Shown one piece after another: positions 27,201-35,261 of a stretch of DNA of 64,000 nucleotides (position 1 is its first letter; each line of letters opens with the position of its first letter). The stretch lies in contig NZ_CAMLJP010000014.1 of NCBI RefSeq assembly GCF_946480385.1, positions 7,030 to 71,029 on the forward strand, written 5' to 3'. Made by a program: the position numbers and the translations under genes. Below the pieces are notes generated by a model. The model ran no database searches and had not been told where the DNA came from. It was given only the letters and a program-made list of their open reading frames with translations. The stretch comes from an uncultured Azospirillum sp. (lineage in GTDB: Bacteria; Pseudomonadota; Alphaproteobacteria; Azospirillales; Azospirillaceae).

Positions 27201-29012
27201 AACACCGCATCGGGCCATGATTTCCTGAACCAGATCACCGACCTGGAGAGCACGCGCGACATCAACGCCCGCAACCTTGCCGCCGCCGGTGCCGACATCT
27301 CGGTTGCCGGCGACATCTTCAACGCCGCCCTGACCAGCCTTCTGACGGACTTGGACGCCTCTGAACTGGACCTCGTCACCAAGACCTTCGGCGGCGACAT
27401 CGGCGTCCTCGCCCAGACCCTGAAGACCACCGGCAAGGCCGCGGTCGAAGCGGCGGCCAATCTCCGCGCCTATAACGCGGACCTGCAGAGCCGGATGTAT
27501 GGGGCGGTCGGCAATGCCCGCGGCTCGGGCTTGCTGGCCCTGGACCAGCAGCAGTCGGTGGAGATGACCCAGGCCAAGGCCGCCGGCTACGACACCTCTC
27601 TTCTGGCGCTGGTGCAGGGAGCGGAGCGCGGGCAGAAGGCGTTCGAACTGGCGCAGGCCGACGTGCTGGGTTGGTACGATCAGGAGATCACCGCCCGCCA
27701 AACCTTTATCAGCGACCTGCAGGAAGGCGCGATTAAGGTGTCGCAGGCTGCCAAACAGTTCGCCGCGGCGCGCGATGCCCTCGCGATCAGCCAGGACGCG
27801 CCGATCAGCCCACAGGAGCGGCTGACCGAGACCAAGCGGCAATGGGATGCAGCCCTCGCCACCGTCCGCTCGACCACCGCCAGCGACGAGGACAAGGACA
27901 CCGCCCGCTCGAACCTGATCAGCCTCGGCCAGACGCTGACCAGCATCGAGAAGGAGAACAGCGGCGGCACCGCCCGGACGATCTACGACGAGGTGATGCA
28001 GGTGCTGGGCGAACTCGGCACCATCGCGCCGGATAGCGCCGCCGCAACCGCCGACGCCCAACTCAAGACGGCGCAGGACAGCCTGAAGGAGCTGCAGAAA
28101 GCGCGGGCGGAGGCTGCTGCGGTCGGTCAGCGGCAGCTTGGCTCGCTCGACACGCTGAAGGACACCATGGGGCAGAGCCTCGCCGTCTGGCAGGCGGCTC
28201 TCGGGCCGCTTCAGCAGATGACCGGCACCGCCAGCACCGCGCCGCATTACAGCGCCCCGGCGGTGGTGCAGTCGGCATGGAATGGCCTTTCGTCCGAACA
28301 GCAGTTCGGCATTGCCCGCGCCATGGGCTGGGGTGGGTCGGTGGACGAGGCGTTCAATCTTTGGCTGGCCGCCGACAAGAGCCGGGCGGCGACCTTCGAG
28401 GGCAACGTCACCGCCATCGGCGGCGGAGCGCGCTATGCTGCCCCGGACGATGTCGGTCGGGCCTGGGAGGCGCTGACCCAGGCGCAGCAGTCTGCGGCGG
28501 TGAAGGCGGCCGGCTACGACGGTGGGGTGGATGCCGGCCTCAATGCCTGGGTCCGCCTCGGCCATGCTGCGGCCTTCGAGGCGGCGGTCCGGTCGGCTGC
28601 CCACGGCGCCGGCATCCCCGGCTTCGCCACCGGGACGCTGTCCACGCCGCCCGGCGCGGTGTGGGTGGGCGAGCGTGGTCCCGAACTGCTCTGGCAGGGC
28701 GGCGGGGCGGCGGTCGCTTCTTCGGTCGACAGCATGCGGATCGCCGGCATGTACCAGACGGCAGCGAACGACCGCTACCCGGTCAACGTCGCCCCGATCC
28801 GGCCGCCGGCCGGACCGGTGGCGGCGGACAACCGGGAAGTCGTGGCCGTGCTGCGGGACATCGCCCGTCGGATCGAGCGGCTGGAGGCGGCCATCCACGA
28901 GGCGGAGGGCGAGGCGCAGACCCAGCGCAGCCGCATCGCTCGGGACAAGCTGAAGGTGATGCAGCAGCAACTCACCGCCCTGGTCGAACAGAAAGAAATG
29001 CGGTTCGCATAA
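21279..29012 (+). CDS. Tape measure protein with lytic transglycosylase domain
   Basis: A 2577-residue protein that sets tail length and probably helps DNA entry. The N-terminal 450 residues are Ala-rich coiled coil. About 498-527 is the family motif GYQIQDFVVQVGSGQSALTA, followed by a hydrophobic stretch (about 536-566). About 1258-1390 is a goose-type/SLT lysozyme domain: catalytic Glu1287 in KIESGFRQ, then GAQGVMQLMPGTAKWLG and AAAYNAGPTRV. About 1640-1715 is Gly/Ala-rich and hydrophobic. The C-terminus ends with GERGPELLW and a coiled coil. It is long for a genome of roughly 46 kb. Confidence 0.93.
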   Translation: MTDQVESLDVGFQDGVSAGAKKATDAVTGLGDAFTATEAKAARAGRGAKKATDEVAAGAAAAGKAIDAYAGTVERADQRVKRHAQTADQLANKFDRAKREAAAVARAIAPYQRALDDLEASSASAAQKEELRATITAKMEAATEKARAAVARYFKDVEAGAAAATAAAGGLSAGMAAATASAGSWAGALGKVYEAAGSATGGLAQAARALQALNADFQSGHASMAEWAAGSKGLEASLRGVSAAQKAINDATGISRQSANTAVVGPTRYATTGRGSSGTGSITFGDDGSAQRLDDITAAFAEADAKLDSYRTSLGLTDVAQQKYEVGLAELQATIRRAGVDEAEATRLLTAYAAAHDPAIKKAKELAAAQATAAKEVEQAERAALAKMSADWDAAVREREADAAMIIAAEKEAAAAVKQEEAALRSLVGTLDRTFGAEEKLAASQRQLDKALTDGVGGIRLTTEQHAALSAKLKEQHELSTRAATSTKLAAHESLNLGYQIQDFVVQVGSGQSALTAMLQQGPQAVGAVGGMSRAWALLTSTTALTTLGIGAFVGALAMVGARAAQIGAHTRQMTADIQAMGNASGVTATQLRGIEAQLRQQGVGGAAAFASARTLAGARNLPSSVLGDVASIGRDMAASTGDVADAVKTLSDALSEGYQGIRKLDDQFNFLTTDERRQIDTMARHGDQAGVLKVAVAALHRQFDGLHEKSLSSVDAAFERVTAAYNRLLDAIASRPIVIKGLEGLAWLLETSTKGIGAPTRLEQIGSLRRELSGLDAQYAALPEKTTGVQSAHEAIILRRIDLMQQLAKLEQEDAARQASQIRTGAPRTAGTSNARTGMPDPAAAKYVDEQAAAFERLSEAMQGNAVQRALAQADMRADEDIRDRRLRGAAADEVRTIRQKEALLQLQVAVNDNNRAAAAEAAGADLVARAYGQSTAAVREAEIQAKALAEVARGSIEPYDAIVGRLRALDDAQRKVQAAQFDATLKQQTEDAQRLAAAWGQGANAAREAALANEALAEARKRGLDPNRDAGQIRDISAGILARDAAQRSQQFAQMAAEQHRAVDLANAEFGMLGESNAERARSVAIIQATNDLRDKGVDLTDAGTQAYIRQQGELARVNSQLQDAAQNAANMAQPITSAFEDVIVGAKKAGDAGKAMAEDLKRVFARVLITKPAETWLTGTLTKMMSGPISTANDNTPAPANDPGSLSRIVTSVNGGLGSSSSNPMWVQMAGSAAAVALDPQAMAGGAPLPVAIKDGGQVADLIRSEARAQGVPEEVALAIGKIESGFRQYRDDGRVLTSSAGAQGVMQLMPGTAKWLGVDATDTRENVRGGIKYLAMLGRQFGGDWTMAAAAYNAGPTRVQQYLTQGRALPAETVPYIEKFGKSVQTANAAVATMGTRTSGVTQAQEDALQAQLDAANASKVAAGSAQSLNASQSALVASVLGTASANDNAAATIEVQSRAISHIGENAISAADHLDDAADGAKALAKASDSAGDTLLAGAQSVYNGFSSAISGIWNWVAGLFSSGSGGGATSVGAARAAGSSGVSTSDLLSLGKSGYQILQGGAGASWANAATGFAQSSFGAALGLSTSGQAAAVAAGAQSATAAGVMGVPGGLTAGTPVLTSSGAGFASAAGTIGAAMPYGILGGIGGSYIANKWLGGSKAGGALAGAALGAGSAGLGASILGMGAVGGPWGIVAAAAISAIMAALGTQKPTVGPTASADITINTGGKSATSGNYLTDNDGDPAAAQQLGSAFSAIFTAAASGGGTLAKNFGIGQTAAKGLYVAGSVPYKEFGKGDDALGNLLRYTLLEQGGLTNAGPNVTKAIQNTKATSYEEAAKDIGLGASIDGGITALSELDKSLAGITRSAKEATTESLKPMLEEFERAKKLGIGDAYKALASGQLKEQLEQLKNPVDWTQGEQDMAALTGQFQALRDAAMQLDPALATTVDQIETETRARVKQRAETDAKRLLNTASGHDFLNQITDLESTRDINARNLAAAGADISVAGDIFNAALTSLLTDLDASELDLVTKTFGGDIGVLAQTLKTTGKAAVEAAANLRAYNADLQSRMYGAVGNARGSGLLALDQQQSVEMTQAKAAGYDTSLLALVQGAERGQKAFELAQADVLGWYDQEITARQTFISDLQEGAIKVSQAAKQFAAARDALAISQDAPISPQERLTETKRQWDAALATVRSTTASDEDKDTARSNLISLGQTLTSIEKENSGGTARTIYDEVMQVLGELGTIAPDSAAATADAQLKTAQDSLKELQKARAEAAAVGQRQLGSLDTLKDTMGQSLAVWQAALGPLQQMTGTASTAPHYSAPAVVQSAWNGLSSEQQFGIARAMGWGGSVDEAFNLWLAADKSRAATFEGNVTAIGGGARYAAPDDVGRAWEALTQAQQSAAVKAAGYDGGVDAGLNAWVRLGHAAAFEAAVRSAAHGAGIPGFATGTLSTPPGAVWVGERGPELLWQGGGAAVASSVDSMRIAGMYQTAANDRYPVNVAPIRPPAGPVAADNREVVAVLRDIARRIERLEAAIHEAEGEAQTQRSRIARDKLKVMQQQLTALVEQKEMRFA

Positions 29013-29024
29013 GGGGAAAGACCC

Positions 29025-30608
29025 ATGGACATCCACCTGTACGACCTCGTCGCCTATCACAAGGCGACGGGGCACCAACACCGCTGGCCGCTCTGTGCTG
29101 GCTCTGTGACCTACCAGTCACGCAGCGACGACGATCCCGCATCGGTGACCTGGCTGCCGCTCGTCGGGCAGTGGCCGTCCGTGGCGGTCACGGCGGCGGC
29201 CGATGCCGCAAAGGCGCAGATCGACGATCTGCGGCTGATCAACGTCCGGCAGACGGACGACCTGCCGCGCTTCGCCTCGGTCTACGACATCACAGTCGGA
29301 GCATGGCTCCGCGTCCCGCTCGGTGTCCGGCCGCTCAACCCGCTGCTGACCGACTACATCGTCCAGTCGGTCACCGAGCGGGTGGTGGCGGCTGGAGCGC
29401 CGCTCAGCACGGCGGTGACCGTCTGGCACGCCAAGGCCGGCAAGATCGCACCGGATGTGACCGAGTTGAAGCTGCCGGTCTATGACCGCCAGTTGGACTT
29501 CGACACGCCGATCCAGAAGGACGATGCGAAATACGCGGGAACCGGCGGCTATGAAGGGCCGGAGACCCTGAAGAACACGCTCAAGGAGCGCAGCTTCGGT
29601 CACTGCTTCATGGTGCAGCCGACATATCTCGGCATCGTGGACTTTGGTCCTGCCAACGGCGGATTGTTGCACGTCTGGTCCGTCAACGGCGGCCTGTCCA
29701 TCGAGGATGTGCCTCGCGGCTGGTCGGGCGGCGTCGCCGTTGCCAAGACGGCCGGGGTTCCCGCCTCCTACCAGCTCCGCGTCGATGTATCGACCGGCTT
29801 CATCCACACCGCCGTCCATTACGAGGACTTCCGGGTGGAGGTGAAGGGCGACAAGACCGACGGTGTCTGGCGGCGCTACATCGGCGAGGTGATCGCCTTT
29901 CTGGCGGTCCAGTACGGCGGGATCGTCAACGCGGCCGACGTCAGCGGCATGGACGCGACGCCGCGCACCGTCGGACTGTATCTGCCGGCCGGCGACGGGC
30001 GGACCCACAGAGACGCCTACGGCAAACTGGCCGGATCTGTGCCGCGGGGCCGGTGGTTTGTGGACCTGCAGGATCGGCTGGTGGTGACCCGCCTTCCACG
30101 CGCCTCGGCTGTGACGCCGACGCGAACCTACAGCAAAGTCAGCGGGTCCACGGACGGACTGAAGCCGATGGCCGGCAGCGACGTGGTGCCTACGAAGAAG
30201 GTCACCGTCCTCTATGCCGAGAACCCGAGCGCCAACAACACTGCGGCGGCCGATGCCACAGCTGACGATGCCGCGCTCTGGACGCAGCAGTGGCGGGAGT
30301 CGGACAGCGCCACCGATCCAGTGATCGAGGCGGCCTATGGCGTCTCAGGCAAGACGGAGCGCATCGAGACGGCCCTGACCTTGAAGGCGGACGCCGATGC
30401 CGAGGCGCCGCTGTGGCTGGCCGAGAAGGCTTGGCCGCCGCAGGCGTACAGTCTGAAGGTCCGCGACGGCGCGCCGGGCCTGTGGATCGGCGGTGCTGTG
30501 ACCGTGGTGGATGACATCGCCGGCTTCGAAACCGGCGGACCGCTGGTCATCACCGGCCGAACCAACCAGGATCGCGGTGGTGGTGCCACGCTGTACGGAG
30601 ATCGCTGA
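29025..30608 (+). CDS. Putative tail-tip / distal tail protein
   Basis: A 527-residue protein. The start (LYDLVAYHKATGHQHRWPLC, YQSRSDDDPASVTWLPLVG) has the look of a distal-tail beta-sandwich, and later blocks (YYLPAGDGR-like VGLYLPAGDGRTHRDAYG, TRTYSKVSGSTDGL) are beta-rich. It follows the tape measure gene, where distal tail or hub proteins are encoded. No firm family. Confidence 0.55.
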   Translation: MDIHLYDLVAYHKATGHQHRWPLCAGSVTYQSRSDDDPASVTWLPLVGQWPSVAVTAAADAAKAQIDDLRLINVRQTDDLPRFASVYDITVGAWLRVPLGVRPLNPLLTDYIVQSVTERVVAAGAPLSTAVTVWHAKAGKIAPDVTELKLPVYDRQLDFDTPIQKDDAKYAGTGGYEGPETLKNTLKERSFGHCFMVQPTYLGIVDFGPANGGLLHVWSVNGGLSIEDVPRGWSGGVAVAKTAGVPASYQLRVDVSTGFIHTAVHYEDFRVEVKGDKTDGVWRRYIGEVIAFLAVQYGGIVNAADVSGMDATPRTVGLYLPAGDGRTHRDAYGKLAGSVPRGRWFVDLQDRLVVTRLPRASAVTPTRTYSKVSGSTDGLKPMAGSDVVPTKKVTVLYAENPSANNTAAADATADDAALWTQQWRESDSATDPVIEAAYGVSGKTERIETALTLKADADAEAPLWLAEKAWPPQAYSLKVRDGAPGLWIGGAVTVVDDIAGFETGGPLVITGRTNQDRGGGATLYGDR

Positions 30609-30610
30609 TC

Positions 30611-31573
30611 ATGGCCGGCGTGACCTATGCCTATCTGGCCGACCGGAACGAAGTGCAGAACGGCCAACTCGACAACCCCTGCACCATTACCAGCCCGGCC
30701 GCCTGGTCGGAAACCTCCCCGCTGGAGTCGATGCTGACCACGCCGGTTTCAGACCGGGCGGTGTGCCTGACCAAGGGCGATGTGGACTATGCCACCGGGG
30801 CACCGATCAACCCGGTGGTCATCGAACTGACATGGCAGTTCCCGATCTTCCTGACGGTGGCGTCTCTGCTCGATACCAACCTCCGCCAGGATGCCTTCTA
30901 TCGGATGGAGGCGTTCAGCGATGCTGAGATGACGGAGTTGGTGGCGACATCCGTGGTCAACGGGGTGGATGCCAACGTTGTCCCGCCGCTGACGGACCCG
31001 GAGACCATGCGGGCCGGCGCACCCAACCAGATGCGTGGTGATCTCGATCCACGCGACCTGCCGCTGCTCCCCATCAATATCCACGTCATCGTGCCGCAGG
31101 TCCCGGTGGTCGCGATTAGGTGGACCCTGTGGGGTAGTGCCTTCCGACCGGACGGCAGCGAGGACACTGGCTATCGCATCGGTCTCGCATGGGCTGGCGA
31201 TGGGCTGATCTTTGCCCGGCATGTCGGAAAATCCGGGGAAGGCGTGAAGGACAACGACGAGGTAATCACCGGCGCTGGTGGATCGGCGTGGGTGGAGGAA
31301 GGTATTGCCAAGCGCACTGTCACAATCGGTCGCGAAGTGGCCGACCGGACCCTGCGGGATGAAATTTTCAAGATGGCGCTCCGGAGCGGCAAGCGGAAGC
31401 CGCTGCTCTACCTGCCCAGCGTCGGCGACCCGACCGACCCAGCGAGCACCGGCGATCCAGCCGCGAACTTCCTCTATGGCGGCCTCTTCCGGCGATCCGC
31501 CGATCACAGCCAGACCTACGTCAGCGCCCGCTACACATCGACCAGCGTCGAACTGGAGGAGTTCAAGGAATGA
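30611..31573 (+). CDS. Hypothetical tail-tip protein, 320 aa
   Basis: Function unknown. It is beta-rich (IVPQVPVVAIRWTLWGSAFR), lacks membrane segments, and lies 2 bp after one tail gene and overlaps the tail fibre gene by 4 bp, so it is co-translated with tip and fibre proteins. Confidence 0.6.
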   Translation: MAGVTYAYLADRNEVQNGQLDNPCTITSPAAWSETSPLESMLTTPVSDRAVCLTKGDVDYATGAPINPVVIELTWQFPIFLTVASLLDTNLRQDAFYRMEAFSDAEMTELVATSVVNGVDANVVPPLTDPETMRAGAPNQMRGDLDPRDLPLLPINIHVIVPQVPVVAIRWTLWGSAFRPDGSEDTGYRIGLAWAGDGLIFARHVGKSGEGVKDNDEVITGAGGSAWVEEGIAKRTVTIGREVADRTLRDEIFKMALRSGKRKPLLYLPSVGDPTDPASTGDPAANFLYGGLFRRSADHSQTYVSARYTSTSVELEEFKE

Positions 31574-33606
31574 GTCTCTTCACCGAGGCGGTTGATCGCC
31601 TGAAACAGTACAATCTCGGCATTTACAACGCCGCCTCCAATCTGTTCGGTCTGTCGGGTGTGGGAGGCATGGCGGCCAACTGGTCCCGCCACAGCAAGGA
31701 TGTCGCCACCGTCGGCGAAGGAGTGGCGTCCATGGCGGAAGCGGTCGCGGCCAGCGAAAGCAGTGCCGCAGGCTCCGCCACCGCTGCGGCTGGCAGCGCT
31801 ACGTCAGCGCACGCCTCCGAAGTCGCCGCCGCAGGAAGTGCAACAGCGGCAGCCGGGAGCGCCTCGGCAGCGGCAAGCAGCGCCACGGCAGCCTCCGACA
31901 GTGCTGGTAACGCGGCCAGCAGTGCGTCATCCGCCTCCACCGGCGCCACCCTTTCCGGGCAATACGCGAACGCGGCTGGGGGTTCGATCCCCTCCGTGCG
32001 TCTCACCTGGGACACGGCCACGGCCGATGCCGACCCTGGCAACGGCAAGGTGCGGCTGAACAACGCCACAGCCACCGCGGCAACGGCCCTCTTTGTCGAC
32101 AACCTGGACGCCACCGGCGCCAGCATCACCACGGTGCTGGATCGCTGGACCGCTAGCACCAACACTACCAAAGGCACCTTACGGATCGCCCATCGCACGG
32201 ATTCCTCCAAATGGGTGGAATATCAGGTTACCGGCACGGTGGTTGACGGGACCGGTTACCGCAAAATCCCGGTGACGGGTGGTACAGGGCCGGGTGGATT
32301 TGCCGCTGGTGACCCGGTAGCTGTAGGCTTCAGCCGGGCCGGGGACATGCCAACCAGCTTCGCCGCCGGTACAACGGCGGCACCCGGTTGGGCTGTGACC
32401 GGCGATAGCAACACCGGCCTTGCCCAGATCGGCGGGCCGGACACTTTGAGCATGGTCCCCGGTGGCAGCGAAGTCATCCGGACCTCTCCGAATGCTGCTA
32501 AAGTCTACGGCGCTATGACCATTGGTGACCGTGGCGACGGCTTCGGCGCGGCCCTGACGCTTACCCCTGGGGCGGGCCCAGACTGGCACATCTATTCCAG
32601 GGTCAGTGATGGGGCCTTGGTATTTTATCACTTCAAGAACAAGGCGGGCACAACCGTCTCAATAGAAAGAATGGTGCTGCGCGAAAACGGGGCTGTTGAT
32701 TTTAATCAGACCCCTACTGTCAATGGGACGGCGATGACGGGCGGCCTGTTCGCCGGGACGGCCGGGAAGTCGGCGAATTACACTGTCATCGCTTCCGACG
32801 CCCGATACCTGATCGAGGCCACCGCCGCGCTGACGCTGTTGCTGACCGCGGCGGCGACGCTGGGAAGCGGGTTTACCTTCGCTGCATGGAACCACAGTAC
32901 CGGAACCGTCATCGTCGATCCAAATGGCTCGGAGCTGATCAACGGCGCCGCGACGCTGACCCTGTTGCCCGGACAGTGGGCTTTCATCACCTGTACCGGG
33001 ACTGCTTGGAAAGCCCTGACGCAGACATCCCAATCGACTTGCGTCTGGTCATCGACTGACAAGGAAAGCAGTCTGATCGTTACGAATGGCGGTCTTACCG
33101 CCTCCGTTGCGAGCGGCGGTGCCATGCAGTCCGGCCGCGGGACTGTGGCGCTGTCTGGTCAGAAATATTTCGAGGCCGCCGTGGATGTGGTCGCGGCGTC
33201 CGGTCTCACCGCTATCGTCGGCATTGCGACTGCGGCGGCGGCATTTGGGTCCACATTTGGCCTCGCCACGTCCGCCAACGGCTATGGCTTTGCCAGCGAC
33301 ACCGGCAACAAACTCAACAACTCTTCGCAATCGGCTTACAGTTCCGCTTGGGGGACGGCTGGGTACATTGTCGGTATTGCTTATGATGACGTGAGTACGC
33401 CCGGCACGGTCAAGATTTGGCTATCAATAAATGGCGTGTGGCAGGCATCCGGCAATCCGGCAACCGGGGCTAACCCGGCATTCTCTGTGTCGTCTGCGGT
33501 CTTCTACCCGGCGGTCACCTGCAAGAATGGCGGTCAGGTCACCGCCCGCTTTACTGCGGCCTCTTGGTCCTATTCCGCCCCTGCGGGCTTCACTCAGGTT
33601 TCGTGA
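31570..33606 (+). CDS. Tail fibre with Ala/Ser repeat stalk and SPRY domain
   Basis: A 678-residue probable receptor-binding protein. The first 55 residues should anchor to the tail. About 56-135 is a repeat of A-A-G-S-A-T-A-A units, typical of trimeric phage fibre stalks. The middle is beta-rich. The last 180 residues fit a SPRY/B30.2 domain: GQKYFEAAVDV, VGIATAAAAFG, YGFASDTG, IVGIAYDD, KIWLSINGVWQ, FYPAV and a closing SYSAPAGF. SPRY domains bind proteins or glycans, so this end may contact the host surface. Confidence 0.8.
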   Translation: MSLFTEAVDRLKQYNLGIYNAASNLFGLSGVGGMAANWSRHSKDVATVGEGVASMAEAVAASESSAAGSATAAAGSATSAHASEVAAAGSATAAAGSASAAASSATAASDSAGNAASSASSASTGATLSGQYANAAGGSIPSVRLTWDTATADADPGNGKVRLNNATATAATALFVDNLDATGASITTVLDRWTASTNTTKGTLRIAHRTDSSKWVEYQVTGTVVDGTGYRKIPVTGGTGPGGFAAGDPVAVGFSRAGDMPTSFAAGTTAAPGWAVTGDSNTGLAQIGGPDTLSMVPGGSEVIRTSPNAAKVYGAMTIGDRGDGFGAALTLTPGAGPDWHIYSRVSDGALVFYHFKNKAGTTVSIERMVLRENGAVDFNQTPTVNGTAMTGGLFAGTAGKSANYTVIASDARYLIEATAALTLLLTAAATLGSGFTFAAWNHSTGTVIVDPNGSELINGAATLTLLPGQWAFITCTGTAWKALTQTSQSTCVWSSTDKESSLIVTNGGLTASVASGGAMQSGRGTVALSGQKYFEAAVDVVAASGLTAIVGIATAAAAFGSTFGLATSANGYGFASDTGNKLNNSSQSAYSSAWGTAGYIVGIAYDDVSTPGTVKIWLSINGVWQASGNPATGANPAFSVSSAVFYPAVTCKNGGQVTARFTAASWSYSAPAGFTQVS

Positions 33607-33612
33607 GGAACG

Positions 33613-34020
33613 ATGATGATCAAGACCTGTCCGCCGTATGACCAAGCCACGCACCGCCCCATTGACGCTTTCGACGAAGAGTCCGATGGGGCTGGAGGCG
33701 TTCAACTCGTCCAGCGTACCGAGCCCATCCCGCCGGAGGAAATCGCCGCGACCATCAAGCGACAGGTCGCCGACGCTGTGCAGCGGCATCTCGACGCGGC
33801 TGTGTCTGAGCGTAACTATTCCTCTGCCGCAGCCGCTGTGAGCTACGTCGGCGACCCCAACCCGCAGTGGGACGCAGAGGGGCGAGCGGTGCTGGCGTGG
33901 CGGTCAGCAGTCTGGATGGCGTGCTTTGCCGCGCTGGACGCCGTGCTAGCTGGCGAGCGTCCGCCCCTGACGCCCGACGAAATGGTCGCCGAGCTGCCGC
34001 CGCTGGTGTGGCCTGAATAG
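33613..34020 (+). CDS. Putative tail fibre chaperone (DUF4376-like)
   Basis: A 135-residue protein encoded right after the fibre. The C-terminal half (VQRHLDAAVSERNYSSAAAA, SYVGDPNPQWDAEGRAVLAW) resembles DUF4376-type phage proteins found with fibres. It may help fold the fibre; this is inferred from position and pattern. Confidence 0.55.
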   Translation: MMIKTCPPYDQATHRPIDAFDEESDGAGGVQLVQRTEPIPPEEIAATIKRQVADAVQRHLDAAVSERNYSSAAAAVSYVGDPNPQWDAEGRAVLAWRSAVWMACFAALDAVLAGERPPLTPDEMVAELPPLVWPE

Positions 34021-34045
34021 CCCGCGACAAGACTCCACCGACCCG

Positions 34046-34067
34046 GCCGCCAGTGAGCGGCTTTTTT
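34046..34067 (+). terminator. Terminator after the tail fibre block
   Basis: GCCGC (34046-34050) pairs with GCGGC (34057-34061) around CAGTGA, followed by six T. It separates the fibre genes from the lysis cassette. Confidence 0.7.
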
Positions 34068-34084
34068 CATGCCCGGAGGCTCCC

Positions 34085-34264
34085 ATGCCCGATGGCCCGT
34101 CCCCCGCAGAGCAGGCGGTGCAACAGGCGCTGGACGCCTGCGATGGCGACAAAGACGCCGCCCTCCTGCTTCTGGCCTGCACCCTCATCATTGCCCGCCG
34201 CGCGATGTGCGGCGGCTTTCTCCGGCTCGGCCAACCGACCGAGCCCACCACCGGAAGGACCTGA
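34085..34264 (+). CDS. Small phage protein, 59 aa
   Basis: A short protein (MPDGPSPAEQAVQQALDACD start) with a moderately hydrophobic centre (AALLLLACTLIIARR). GGAGG lies 7 bp ahead and the gene ends 3 bp before the endolysin start codon. It could be a membrane-active lysis partner, but the hydrophobic stretch is short. Confidence 0.5.
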   Translation: MPDGPSPAEQAVQQALDACDGDKDAALLLLACTLIIARRAMCGGFLRLGQPTEPTTGRT

Positions 34265-34267
34265 ACC

Positions 34268-34954
34268 ATGATGACGAACACCACCAAACCGGTCTGCCGC
34301 GCCGCGGTCGACCTCGTGAAGCATTTCGAGGGCCTGTACCTGGACGCCTATCTCTGCCCGGCCGGCGTCCCCACCATCGGCTACGGCCACACCGCCGGGG
34401 TGAAGATGGGCCAGACCATCACCGCCGGGCAAGCCGACGCTTTTCTCGCCTCCGACATGACCGAGGCGGCGGGCCGGGTCGATACCCTGGTGAAGGTGCC
34501 GCTGAACGACGACCAGCGCGGCGCCCTGTCCTCCTTCGTCTTCAACCTGGGGGCCGGCAGCCTGGGCAGCTCCACGCTGCTGAAACTGCTAAACGCCGGT
34601 GACTATGCGGGAGCCGCGGGCCAGTTTGGCCGCTGGGTCAACGCCACGGTGAACGGCAAGCCGACCAAGCTGGCCGGCCTCGTCGCCCGCCGCGCGGCGG
34701 AGGCAGATCTCTTCTCGGACGTCGCCGCCTCCCTACCAGCCGATCAGCCGCACCCCATGCCGCAGATGGGCAACACTCCCGCCGGAGCGGATGAGGATGA
34801 GATCCGGACCATCCAGCGGATCGTCGGCGCAACGGTGGACGGCATCTTCGGTCCGAAGACCGCCTTGGTGCTCAAGCGGTGGCAGTTCATGCACAATCTG
34901 GAGCCGACCGGCGTCGCTGACCCGCTCACTCGCGCCAAGATGGGGCTAAGCTGA
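34268..34954 (+). CDS. Endolysin: GH24 lysozyme plus peptidoglycan-binding domain
   Basis: A 228-residue muramidase that degrades peptidoglycan at lysis. The catalytic region is HFEGLYLDAYLCPAGVPTIG, giving Glu21, then Cys30 and Thr36 in the E-x8-(D/C)-x5-T spacing of phage lysozymes, here with Cys in place of Asp. GYGHT and the helical core follow. About 176-225 is a PG_binding_1 domain (DEIRTIQRIVGATVDGIFGP, ALVLKRWQ). No signal peptide or SAR segment is seen, so a holin should be needed. Confidence 0.93.
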   Translation: MMTNTTKPVCRAAVDLVKHFEGLYLDAYLCPAGVPTIGYGHTAGVKMGQTITAGQADAFLASDMTEAAGRVDTLVKVPLNDDQRGALSSFVFNLGAGSLGSSTLLKLLNAGDYAGAAGQFGRWVNATVNGKPTKLAGLVARRAAEADLFSDVAASLPADQPHPMPQMGNTPAGADEDEIRTIQRIVGATVDGIFGPKTALVLKRWQFMHNLEPTGVADPLTRAKMGLS

Positions 34955-35256
34955 TGGCGGCCCTCTCCAGCATCCTCCGGAGCGTCGAGGGCAACCGCAT
35001 AATGTTCTGGTGCCCCGGCTGCGACGGCGCCCATGCCGTCCGCGTTGGGGATGGATCGGGGCCGGGCTGGACCTACAACGGCAATCCCGACAAGCCGACG
35101 TTTTCTCCGTCGATCCTGGTCAACCCTGGTGGAAAGACGCCCGGAGTTCCGACCTGCCACAGCTATGTGACTGATGGCTGCATCCGGTTCCTGACCGACA
35201 GCACCCACCACCTTGCCGGCCAGACGGTCGACATTCCCGACTTCGATGCAGGCTGA
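34954..35256 (+). CDS. DUF6527 family phage protein
   Basis: A 100-residue protein recognised by its pattern: MFWCPGCDGAHAVRV, GWTYNGNPDKPTFSPSI, and DGCIRFLTDSTHHLAGQTVD. Such small metal-binding-looking proteins (CPGC, later Cys and His) are common beside phage lysis genes. Function unknown. Its start overlaps the endolysin stop. Confidence 0.7.
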   Translation: MAALSSILRSVEGNRIMFWCPGCDGAHAVRVGDGSGPGWTYNGNPDKPTFSPSILVNPGGKTPGVPTCHSYVTDGCIRFLTDSTHHLAGQTVDIPDFDAG

Positions 35257-35261
35257 CCAAC

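Noticed and set aside
22875..29081. Two minus-strand frames of about 1000 residues over the tape measure gene
   Set aside because: The + frame has clear family motifs and an SLT domain; the antisense peptides are low-complexity shadows.
31740..31990. Ala/Ser/Gly codon repeats in the tail fibre gene as a regulatory repeat
   Set aside because: The repetition is at the protein level (A-A-G-S-A) and explained by a fibre stalk.
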